From an uncultured Eubacteriales bacterium (GTDB taxonomy: Bacteria; Bacillota; Clostridia; Oscillospirales; Acutalibacteraceae), in contig ONPE01000075.1 in assembly GCA_900319615.1 (NCBI GenBank), positions 1 to 7,063 of the forward strand: DNA of 7,063 bases, written 5' to 3'. Below the pieces are notes generated by a model. It searched no databases. It saw only the letters and a program-made list of their open reading frames with translations, and was not told the origin of the DNA. The position numbers and the translations under genes were made by a program. This document shows, piece by piece, positions 1-6,835 of the stretch (positions within the stretch are counted from its first letter, which is position 1; each line of letters starts with the position of its first letter).

Positions 1-6
1 TAGCAT

Positions 7-21
7 TTACTTTAAAAGTAA
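7..21. repeat. 15-bp AT-rich palindrome
   Basis: TTACTTT (7-13) and AAAGTAA (15-21) are perfect inverted arms around a single A. A second inverted repeat lies at 61-82, with TTGTAA and TTACAA arms 10 bases apart. Both sit in non-coding AT-rich DNA beyond the hydrogenase terminator. They could be operator-like sites for a minus-strand gene starting outside the window, or chance symmetry. No coding potential was recognised in 1-81. Confidence 0.3.
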
Positions 22-81
22 TAAAACAGATGTAACGCCCACAAAAAGATATGAGCGCTGTTGTAAAAAGTAGTTATTACA

Positions 82-192
82 AATCCAAAACGCGTAAGCG
101 TTTCCCGAAATTCCTGATTCCTCATTCCTAACTCCTAATTCTAAAGAGATTCCTCATTTCTGACTCCTAATTCTAATGTTTCCTGATTCTAA
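82..192. repeat. Interspersed repeat: small hairpin followed by heptamer array
   Basis: The first part (82-115) matches 6930-6963 at 33 of 34 positions in the same orientation. It contains a 6-bp stem, AAACGC/GCGTTT, with loop GTAA (GTCA in the other copy). It is followed by heptamers of the form ATTCCTN or ACTCCTA from 110. Positions 117-144 recur at 149-176 with 26 of 28 matches, giving a higher-order 32-bp period. The array decays after 177. It lies downstream of the hydA terminator and is non-coding. Dispersed repeats of this style are seen in gut clostridia, but the family name is not known to me. Confidence 0.8.
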
Positions 193-210
193 AGTGTTTT
201 CTGTTTCAAC

Positions 211-246
211 AAAAAGGCGCGCCTGAGATGTCGGTCTCAGGCGCGC
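211..246 (-). terminator. Rho-independent terminator of the hydrogenase operon
   Basis: Read on the minus strand, a perfect 12-bp stem (GCGCGCCTGAGA with TCTCAGGCGCGC, arms 235-246 and 217-228) encloses a 6-base loop. It is followed after two bases by five T residues (211-215 as A on the plus strand). It begins 22 bases after the hydA stop codon. The stem is very GC-rich, so termination should be efficient for transcripts coming from hydA. There is no T-run on the plus strand, so it is unidirectional. Confidence 0.92.
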
Positions 247-268
247 TGATCATATCACTGCAATTCTA

Positions 269-2008
269 TCAATATTTTTCTCTCTTTACATAAGAGGTAT
301 GGAGCAGCTCGTGCGCGAGGTGCGAGCCGGGCTTGCCGAGGAAGTCGTCATAGATAGCCTTGATCTCGGGGTTATCGTGAGATTTTCTGTACGGCAGACC
401 CTGATCGTCCTGATACAGCGCCTTTGCTCTGAGCGCCTTGAGGTCGACGAAGTTGCGTACATGACCGGGCTGGATGGGCTGACCGCCGCCGTTTACGCAG
501 CCGCCGGGGCAGCACATGATCTCGATGAACTGGTAGTCGGCCTCGCCGGCTCTTACCTTATCGAGGATCTCTGCGGCGTTCTTCAGACCGGATGCAACAG
601 CTACCTTAACGGTCATGCCGGCTACCTCATAGGTCGCCTCCTTGATGCCGTCGGTACCGCGGACCTCATTGTAGTCGATCTGCTTGAGGTCTTCGCCGGT
701 GAGTACGTCTGCAACGGTTCTGAGCGCAGCTTCCATAACGCCGCCGGTAGCGCCGAAGATGGTGCCGGCGCCGGAGCCGATGGACAACAGGCTGTCAAAC
801 TCGCCGTCGGGGAGATCAGTGAACTGGATACCTGCGGTCTTGATCATCTTCGCAAGCTCACGGGTGGAGATAGAGATATCGGTGTCCGGGATACCGTCGT
901 TGCCCTGATCGGGACGGGTGATCTCAAACTTCTTCGCAACGCAGGGCATTACGGATACGACAACGATGTCCTTGGGGTCGATGCCAGCCTTGTTTGCGTA
1001 GTAGCTCTTGATCATCGCGCCTTCCATCTGCTGCGGAGACTTACAGGTGGAGAGGTTCGGGATGAGGTCGGGATAATAGTGCTCGCAGAACTTGACCCAG
1101 CCGGGTGAGCAGGAGGTGATCATCGGCAGGACGCCGCCGTTCTGTACGCGCTGGATGAACTCGGTGCCCTCTTCCATGATGGTGAGGTCGGCGCCGAAGT
1201 TGGTGTCGAATACCTTGTCAAAGCCGAGCATATGCAGGGCTGTAGCCATCTTGCCGGTCACCAGGGTGCCGATCGGCATGCCGAAGCACTCGCCCAAGGT
1301 AGCGCGGATAGAGGGAGCTGTGTGTACGACAACGTGCTTGGTCGGGTCGGCGATAGCCTCGAAGACCTTCGCTGTGTCATCCTTCTCCACCAGAGCGCCG
1401 GTGGGGCAGACAGCTGTACACTGACCGCAGCTTACGCAGCTTACGTCGGCGAGCTTCTTGTTGAAGGCGCAGGTGATCTCGGTATCGAAGCCGCGGTTGT
1501 TGGCGCCGATAACGCCTACAAACTGCTCCTTACAAGCGGCTACGCAGCGACGGCAAAGCACGCACTTGTTGTTGTTGCGGACAAGGTGAAGTGTGGAGTG
1601 ATCCTCTTCATAGATCGGATCATCGCCCACAAAGCGCTTCTCATATACGCCGTACTCGTGGCACAGGGTCTGCAGCTCGCAGTTGTCGGAGCGCGGGCAG
1701 GAGAGGCACTTCTTATCGTGATGAGAGAGCAGGAGCTCGAGGGTGGTCTTGCGGTTCTTCCTGATCTCGGGGGTGTTTGTAAAGATCTCGGTGCCTTCAC
1801 GGTCGATGGGGTATACGCAGGCTGCTACCAGCGAGCGAGCGCCCTTGACCTCGCAGAGGCACATACGGCAGGCGCCGATCTCGTTTATATCCTTCAGATA
1901 GCACAGGGTCGGGATCTTGATACCGAACTTGTGGCAGGCTTCAAGGATAGTAGTATTCTTCTCAACGGTATAGTCCTGACCGTTGATCTTGATGTTAAGC
2001 ATTTCCAT
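269..2008 (-). CDS. hydA: Catalytic subunit of multimeric electron-bifurcating [FeFe] hydrogenase (HydA/HndD)
   Basis: This 579-residue protein carries the H-cluster, where protons and electrons interconvert with H2. Seen in order: an N-terminal plant-type [2Fe-2S] domain (C36, C47, C50, C64); a His-ligated [4Fe-4S] motif (H97, C101, C104, C110); a two-cluster ferredoxin domain (C149/152/155/159 and C191/194/197/201); then the H-cluster motifs L1 TSCSPGW (298-304), L2 MPCVAKKFE (354-362) and L3 with C500, C504 and GGGQP (507-511). The C-terminus (about 525-575) is an iron-hydrogenase small-subunit-like domain. The length and cluster set fit the HndD/M3 type found with NuoE/NuoF partners. The start at 2008 follows AAAGGAG by 10 bases; an in-frame ATG two codons later is less likely. 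It is the last gene of the operon, 20 bp after hydB. The serine in L1 is discussed in the findings. Confidence 0.97.
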   Translation of the reverse strand: MEMLNIKINGQDYTVEKNTTILEACHKFGIKIPTLCYLKDINEIGACRMCLCEVKGARSLVAACVYPIDREGTEIFTNTPEIRKNRKTTLELLLSHHDKKCLSCPRSDNCELQTLCHEYGVYEKRFVGDDPIYEEDHSTLHLVRNNNKCVLCRRCVAACKEQFVGVIGANNRGFDTEITCAFNKKLADVSCVSCGQCTAVCPTGALVEKDDTAKVFEAIADPTKHVVVHTAPSIRATLGECFGMPIGTLVTGKMATALHMLGFDKVFDTNFGADLTIMEEGTEFIQRVQNGGVLPMITSCSPGWVKFCEHYYPDLIPNLSTCKSPQQMEGAMIKSYYANKAGIDPKDIVVVSVMPCVAKKFEITRPDQGNDGIPDTDISISTRELAKMIKTAGIQFTDLPDGEFDSLLSIGSGAGTIFGATGGVMEAALRTVADVLTGEDLKQIDYNEVRGTDGIKEATYEVAGMTVKVAVASGLKNAAEILDKVRAGEADYQFIEIMCCPGGCVNGGGQPIQPGHVRNFVDLKALRAKALYQDDQGLPYRKSHDNPEIKAIYDDFLGKPGSHLAHELLHTSYVKREKY

Positions 2009-2028
2009 TCTTGTTGTACTCCTTTCCC

Positions 2029-3837
<1,809 letters not shown>

Positions 3838-3844
3838 TCATTGA

Positions 3845-3850
3845 CCTCCT
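3845..3850 (-). promoter_or_regulatory. Ribosome binding site of hydB, overlapping the hndB stop
   Basis: AGGAGG on the minus strand lies seven bases before the hydB ATG. Its first base is the last base of the hndB TAA stop codon. Ribosomes finishing hndB are therefore positioned to reinitiate on hydB. Confidence 0.85.
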
Positions 3851-4221
3851 TATTTGATAGCGCCGATGGTATATTCGGTTACGGGTGTATGATGTACAAG
3901 GTGATCGTTTACGATCTTGGAGACCATCTCGGGGGCTACCTTTACATAGGTTACCTTCTCTTCTCCGGGTACCTCGATCTCTACTACGGGCTCATACTGG
4001 CAGATGCCGATGCAGCCTGTCTGTGTTACGGTAACGGTTTCGGTGAGACCGCGCTTTGCGATCTCCTCGGTGAACGCGTTGAGGACGGGACGGGCGCCGG
4101 CGGCGATGCCGCAGGTAGCCATACCTACCAGGACTCTCGCTGCATTGGGGTTCTCTTTTCTCATATCGAGCTCAGCCTTAGCCTTGTCCCTGATAGCCTT
4201 TAACTCGGCTAATGATTTCAT
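3850..4221 (-). CDS. hndB: [2Fe-2S] thioredoxin-like ferredoxin subunit (HndB type)
   Basis: A 123-residue small iron-sulfur protein of the kind found between the NuoE- and NuoF-like subunits in NADP-reducing/bifurcating hydrogenase operons (HndABCD). It has a helical, charged N-terminus (1-30), then a thioredoxin-like [2Fe-2S] fold with C37 in MATCGIAAGARP and C70/C74 in TQTGCIGICQYEP. Only three cysteines exist in the whole protein. The position matching the second cysteine of CxxxxC is Gly42, so the fourth ligand is unclear. The start at 4221 is chosen over an upstream ATG at 4278 because GGAGGTG sits seven bases before it, and because it overlaps the ATPase stop as ATGA. It probably relays electrons or docks within the complex; that role is inferred. 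Confidence 0.9.
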   Translation of the reverse strand: MKSLAELKAIRDKAKAELDMRKENPNAARVLVGMATCGIAAGARPVLNAFTEEIAKRGLTETVTVTQTGCIGICQYEPVVEIEVPGEEKVTYVKVAPEMVSKIVNDHLVHHTPVTEYTIGAIK

Positions 4222-4772
4222 GATAATGCACCTCCATATATATTTTGGGTATTTTCTTCTAAAAAATCTCCGATCCATTCAAGCACACTCGGCGAATCGA
4301 GGCTCACGCCCTCAAGAACTTCCCTGAGCTCTCTCGTATCAAGGGTGAACGAGCCCGTATCGGTGCTGTGGAAAAAGACGAAGTCTATGTCCGGGTTGCA
4401 CTGTATGAGTATTTTCACGGTGCTGTTGATATCGCCCAGCGGGGTCATATCAACGCTTGATTTGACATATGAGGCGGTGGTAACGGTACCCTCGCCGACC
4501 TTTGATCTTATCTCAAAGGATCCTCCCGTCTGTTCGGCGCTCAGCTTGAAGAGCGGCACGCCGAGACCGACCTTGCGCGTGGTGCGCGTGGTGAAAAACG
4601 GATCGATTACCTGCTGTACCTGTTCGTCTGTCATGCCGCAGCCGTTGTCGGATATGCTGATCGTGAGGTTGTCCTCGCGGTCGCTCTCCGTAACGTCTAT
4701 CCGTATCAGGCTCGCCTGAGCCCTAACGGAGTTCTGCGCCACATCCATGACGTTTAGGGATAGCTCTCTCAT
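4218..4772 (-). CDS. Stand-alone histidine-kinase-type ATPase (GHKL) within the hydrogenase operon
   Basis: A 184-residue protein with a GHKL (Bergerat) ATP-binding fold: N-box LSLNVMDVAQNS (4-15), G1 box DNGCGM (42-47), an F-box-like PFFTT (58-62) and G2 box KVGLGVPLFK (67-76). It has no dimerisation/phospho-histidine domain, no sensor and no membrane segment, so it is not a complete sensor kinase. Residues about 105-184 form a family-specific extension (PLGDINSTVK, then NPDIDFVFF and LDTRELREVL). The start overlaps the hydC stop as ATGA, with AAGGA six bases upstream; its own stop overlaps the hndB start the same way. Genes of this type recur in clostridial hydrogenase operons. Possible roles are an anti-sigma-like kinase, partner of a regulator, or assembly ATPase. 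None can be chosen from sequence. Confidence 0.9.
   Translation of the reverse strand: MRELSLNVMDVAQNSVRAQASLIRIDVTESDREDNLTISISDNGCGMTDEQVQQVIDPFFTTRTTRKVGLGVPLFKLSAEQTGGSFEIRSKVGEGTVTTASYVKSSVDMTPLGDINSTVKILIQCNPDIDFVFFHSTDTGSFTLDTRELREVLEGVSLDSPSVLEWIGDFLEENTQNIYGGALS
4229..4235 (-). promoter_or_regulatory. Ribosome binding site deciding the hndB start
   Basis: GGAGGTG on the minus strand, inside the end of the ATPase gene, lies seven bases before the ATG at 4221. This supports the short form of HndB rather than a longer form starting at 4278. Confidence 0.85.
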
Positions 4773-5272
4773 TCGGCTTCCTTATACTTCTTGAGGATGC
4801 CGGGGACCTCGTCGGCTGTCAGTCTGCCGTAAACGTCGTCGTTGATCGTGATGACGGGCGCCAGACCGCAAGCGCCGATGCAGCGGCAGGCGGTGAGAGA
4901 GAACTTGGTGTCGGCTGTGCACTCCTCAGCCTCGATGCCGAGCTCCTCGCTGAGCTTGTTCAGAACGTCGCCCGAGCCCTTTACATAGCAGGCTGTACCG
5001 AGGCATACGCTGATGTGATACTTGCCCTTGGGGGTGAGCGCGAACTGGCTGTAGAAGGTAGCTACGCCGTACACCTCGTCCAGCGGTACGCCCAGACCCT
5101 CCGCGATCATGGTCTGTACCTCAAGCGGCAGATATCCGTAGATATCCTGAGCCTCCTGGAGCACAGGCATCACAGCGCCCGGATCGTCCTGATACTTCAG
5201 GATGACTTCCTTCAGCTTTGCTTCCTGAGCAGGCGTGCCCTGAAAAGGCAGACTGCTGATTTTCTTAAGCAT
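4769..5272 (-). CDS. hydC: NuoE-like [2Fe-2S] subunit of bifurcating hydrogenase (HydC/HndA)
   Basis: A 167-residue subunit resembling the 24-kDa subunit of complex I. It should bind next to HydB and carry one [2Fe-2S] cluster. The N-terminal helical half (about 14-80) has the usual NuoE features: PGAVMPVLQEAQDIYGYLP (31-49), then GVPLDEVYGVATFYSQF. The C-terminal thioredoxin-like half ligates the cluster by C90 and C95 (CLGTAC) and C131 and C135 (CIGAC). C129 is an additional cysteine nearby. Length is normal for the family. It is the first gene of the operon, with AAGGAGG seven bases before the ATG and a convincing promoter about 70 bases upstream. Its TGA stop overlaps the ATPase start. 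Confidence 0.95.
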   Translation of the reverse strand: MLKKISSLPFQGTPAQEAKLKEVILKYQDDPGAVMPVLQEAQDIYGYLPLEVQTMIAEGLGVPLDEVYGVATFYSQFALTPKGKYHISVCLGTACYVKGSGDVLNKLSEELGIEAEECTADTKFSLTACRCIGACGLAPVITINDDVYGRLTADEVPGILKKYKEAE

Positions 5273-5279
5273 GGTTATT

Positions 5280-5286
5280 CCTCCTT
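5280..5286 (-). promoter_or_regulatory. Strong ribosome binding site of hydC
   Basis: AAGGAGG on the minus strand with a 7-base spacer to the ATG at 5272. It is a near-consensus Shine-Dalgarno sequence for the first gene of the operon. Confidence 0.9.
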
Positions 5287-5325
5287 AATTTGATATTATG
5301 TAGTTGAATTGCAGCAAATAATTCA

Positions 5326-5339
5326 GTTATACATACAAC
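5326..5339. promoter_or_regulatory. Possible operator at the hydrogenase transcription start
   Basis: GTTATACATACAAC on the plus strand is an imperfect palindrome: GTTATA and TACAAC arms, 5 of 6 matching, two central bases. It covers the predicted +1 position (about 5336), where a bound repressor would block transcription. A weaker inverted repeat (TGAATT/AATTCA, 9-base spacer) follows at 5305-5325 in the leader. The palindrome does not match the TTGTTA-N6-TAACAA Rex consensus well. Function is a guess from position. Confidence 0.3.
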
Positions 5340-5342
5340 ATT

Positions 5343-5371
5343 AATATAGCACATTTCTCGGAGATTGTCTA
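5343..5371 (-). promoter_or_regulatory. Sigma-70-type promoter of the hydrogenase operon
   Basis: On the minus strand, -35 TAGACA (5366-5371) and -10 TATATT (5343-5348) are separated by exactly 17 bases. Each has one mismatch to consensus. The -10 is preceded by TGC, an extended -10 element. Transcription would start near 5336, giving a leader of about 64 bases before hydC. The DNA upstream is A/T-rich, with a T-tract at 5386-5391 where an UP element would lie. Confidence 0.85.
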
Positions 5372-5372
5372 T

Positions 5373-5482
5373 AAAATAACGAAAATTTTTTGTGAAAATA
5401 ACGGAATTCCCGCAGGTTTTTTTCGGCTTTTTTGAATATTTTTTACAGGCTGTAGGATGTGACAAAATTCGGTCGTTATTTT
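5373..5482. promoter_or_regulatory. Three copies of a 9-mer and phased T-tracts upstream of the hydrogenase promoter
   Basis: AAAATAACG occurs at 5373-5381 and 5395-5403 in direct orientation, 22 bp apart (about two helical turns), starting one base upstream of the -35. A third exact copy lies inverted at 5474-5482. T-runs of six or seven at 5386-5391, 5417-5423, 5428-5433 and 5439-5444 have centres 31.5, 10.5 and 11 bp apart, close to whole helical turns. The arrangement fits an activator site on curved DNA. That reading is inference. Confidence 0.4.
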
Positions 5483-5503
5483 GTTTATTCTGACGGTGCG
5501 TAA

Positions 5504-5729
5504 AGGCCCCCTTTGGGAAAGGGGGCTGTCAGCGCAGCTGACTGAGGGATTGCATAATTGATCGAGCGCAGCGAGATACTGAATAAATCAGGTTGGTCGC
5601 TTTGCTCTGTTAGTACAATCCCTCAGTCGACATTCGTCGACGCCCTCCTCAGGCGGAGGCAGCATACCCTTTTGTCCGCGTTGCGGACATTTCCCCTGTC
5701 AGGGGAATCTCCTTTCCCAAAGGGAGCCT
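5504..5729. repeat. 226-bp hairpin-rich, MITE-like repeat element
   Basis: The ends are inverted copies: AGGCCCCCTTTGGGAAAGG (5504-5522) matches the reverse complement of 5711-5729 at 18 of 19 positions. A second nested inverted pair, GACTGAGGGATTG, lies at 5540-5552 and 5616-5628. Between them are short hairpins: 5506-5526 (9-bp stem), 5528-5542 (GTCAGC/GCTGAC), 5626-5641 (GTCGAC/GTCGAC), 5674-5688 (GTCCGC/GCGGAC) and 5691-5707 (TTCCCCTG/CAGGGGAA). There is no ORF and no obvious target-site duplication. This looks like a non-autonomous mobile or palindromic intergenic element. I recall similar CCCTTTGGGAAAGG-type repeats in gut clostridia, but cannot verify this. Confidence 0.8.
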
Positions 5730-5730
5730 G

Positions 5731-5757
5731 AAAAAACCGCCTGCTTGTGCAGACGGT
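5731..5757 (-). terminator. Rho-independent terminator of the DRTGG-PHP unit
   Basis: On the minus strand, ACCGTCTGC and GCAGGCGGT form a 9-bp stem (one G-U pair) around loop ACAA, followed by a run of T. It begins at the last base of the PHP stop codon and abuts the end of the hairpin-rich repeat. It should separate the DRTGG-PHP transcript from the hydrogenase promoter. Confidence 0.88.
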
Positions 5758-6467
5758 CAGGTGTCAAGATATTCTATCACCGCTTCTCTCGAAAGCTCGG
5801 GGAGATCAAGGGTGTTTTCGGCGTCGCGCATATTCTCCAGATAATGCGCGTCGGAGCAGGTGATTATGTTCATCGAGTTGAGTATAGGATGCTGCGCTCT
5901 GAGCTCCGGGAGCTTAGAAATATCCGCGAGCTCGGCTGTTTTGAAGCCGCAGTACTCGTCTATCTCACCCAGAACCGAGAGTATCGAGAGCGAGTCACGG
6001 TCGATGTGCGCAGGGTAGCATATACCGCCGAATTCCTTGGCTGTGCGGTATGCTTCGCCTATGCCGATGAAGGACGCGGGCAGCAACAGATCGTTTATCT
6101 CGCCGATCTCGTTGTCCTCCTTATCCATGATGACCTGCCTGCCGTATATCTCCGCCTTGTTGCGGACATGGATGCGGTTTTTGTCCACGTGCTCAGAGAA
6201 CGCGAGAGCATTTTCCAAAGCGGGGAAGAGGCACACCGCGTGGATATCCTCGGCGGTGGTGAGCTCCATGCCCGGTATGACGAGCACGCCGACCTCCTCG
6301 CCGACAGCCATAGCCGCCTCGCAGTTGAGGCAGGTGTTGTGGTCGGTGAGGGCGATCACATCCAAGCCCAGCAGCTTCGCCATGTTGACAAGGTTGTTGG
6401 GCGTCATATCCATATCTCCGCACGGCGAAAGGCACGAGTGCAGGTGTAAGTCGTAGTAGTATCCCAT
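5757..6467 (-). CDS. PHP-domain metal-dependent phosphoesterase-like protein
   Basis: A 236-residue protein of the polymerase-and-histidinol-phosphatase (PHP) superfamily, which uses a multinuclear metal site to hydrolyse phosphoesters. The family motifs are present in order: HLH with H8 and H10 (DLHLHS), TDHNT (41-45, D42 and H43), GMELTT (E68), H76, PAHID (H154) and SDAH (D206, H208). It has no signal peptide or membrane segment, so it is cytoplasmic. The metal ligands look intact, so it is probably catalytically active. The substrate is unknown. The start overlaps the DRTGG stop by one base (TGATG) and no good ribosome site is visible, so translation is probably coupled. Relatives are often found beside clostridial hydrogenase genes. 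Family assignment is sure; pathway is not. Confidence 0.93.
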   Translation of the reverse strand: MGYYYDLHLHSCLSPCGDMDMTPNNLVNMAKLLGLDVIALTDHNTCLNCEAAMAVGEEVGVLVIPGMELTTAEDIHAVCLFPALENALAFSEHVDKNRIHVRNKAEIYGRQVIMDKEDNEIGEINDLLLPASFIGIGEAYRTAKEFGGICYPAHIDRDSLSILSVLGEIDEYCGFKTAELADISKLPELRAQHPILNSMNIITCSDAHYLENMRDAENTLDLPELSREAVIEYLDT

Positions 6468-6814
6468 CAGATCAGCTTGCTTATCTCGACGGCGAGCTTA
6501 TAGCTGTTCATGGGAGTGGTGAGGATGTTAACGCCGTGCATATCGGCTTTTTCGCGCGCGTTGTCGTCGAGGGCTGCATTCTCCACGAGGATGATGCAGG
6601 CACAGTCGGCAAGGATGCAGGCACAGTCGGCAAGTGTAGCCACGGCGATGCTGTTGATGTTGCCCATGACGGTCAGCCATGCGCTGTCGGCAGGAGCTCT
6701 GCCCATTACCCAGCTCAGCAGATCGCCGACATAGCAGTCGGTGACCTCGCGGTCGTAGTCGTCCTCAACGAGGGGCTTCAAGTCTAATTTTTCCTTAAGT
6801 TCATTTACGGTCAT
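6467..6814 (-). CDS. DRTGG-domain protein with duplicated heptapeptide
   Basis: A 115-residue stand-alone DRTGG-type domain, the small alpha/beta module also found beside CBS domains and in phosphotransacetylase N-termini, possibly a ligand-binding or regulatory fold. Recognisable parts are LKEKLDLKPLV (6-16), GDLLSWVMGRA (30-40), AWLTVMGNINSIAVATLADCACI (45-67) and the C-terminal VNILTTPMNSYKLAVEISKLI. Residues 61-67 (LADCACI) are immediately repeated as 68-74, from an exact 21-bp tandem duplication. Family members I remember have a single copy, so the extra seven residues fall in a core strand-helix region and could affect folding. The frame stays open. GGGAG six bases upstream supports this start. 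It is followed by the overlapping PHP gene. Its function is unknown; association with hydrogenase operons is inferred from context. Confidence 0.85.
   Translation of the reverse strand: MTVNELKEKLDLKPLVEDDYDREVTDCYVGDLLSWVMGRAPADSAWLTVMGNINSIAVATLADCACILADCACIILVENAALDDNAREKADMHGVNILTTPMNSYKLAVEISKLI
6593..6634. repeat. Exact 2 x 21-bp tandem duplication inside the DRTGG gene
   Basis: Positions 6593-6613 and 6614-6634 are identical with no spacer. The unit is a multiple of three and adds LADCACI to the protein. Identity at every base, including third codon positions, indicates a recent event such as replication slippage (or an assembly artefact). Confidence 0.95.
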
Positions 6815-6835
6815 AGCAGACTCCCTTATTTAATT

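Noticed and set aside
82..192. CRISPR array
   Set aside because: The periodic units are short degenerate heptamers without unique spacers or constant 25-40-bp repeats.
4222..4278. N-terminal extension of HndB to an upstream ATG
   Set aside because: The strong GGAGGTG site and the ATGA overlap favour the start at 4221, and the extra residues do not look like part of the domain.
5371..5408. Rex operator upstream of the hydrogenase promoter
   Set aside because: Segments such as TTGTGAAAATAACGG resemble half sites, but spacing and arms do not fit TTGTTA-N6-TAACAA.
5265..5465. Possible 66-residue minus-strand gene before hydC
   Set aside because: It overlaps the hydC promoter, leader and ribosome site and shows no coding character (Lys/Asn/Phe-rich from AT-rich DNA).
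5745..6449. Plus-strand open frame of 234 codons opposite the PHP gene
   Set aside because: The minus strand carries all PHP motifs in order; the opposite frame has none and begins within the terminator hairpin region.
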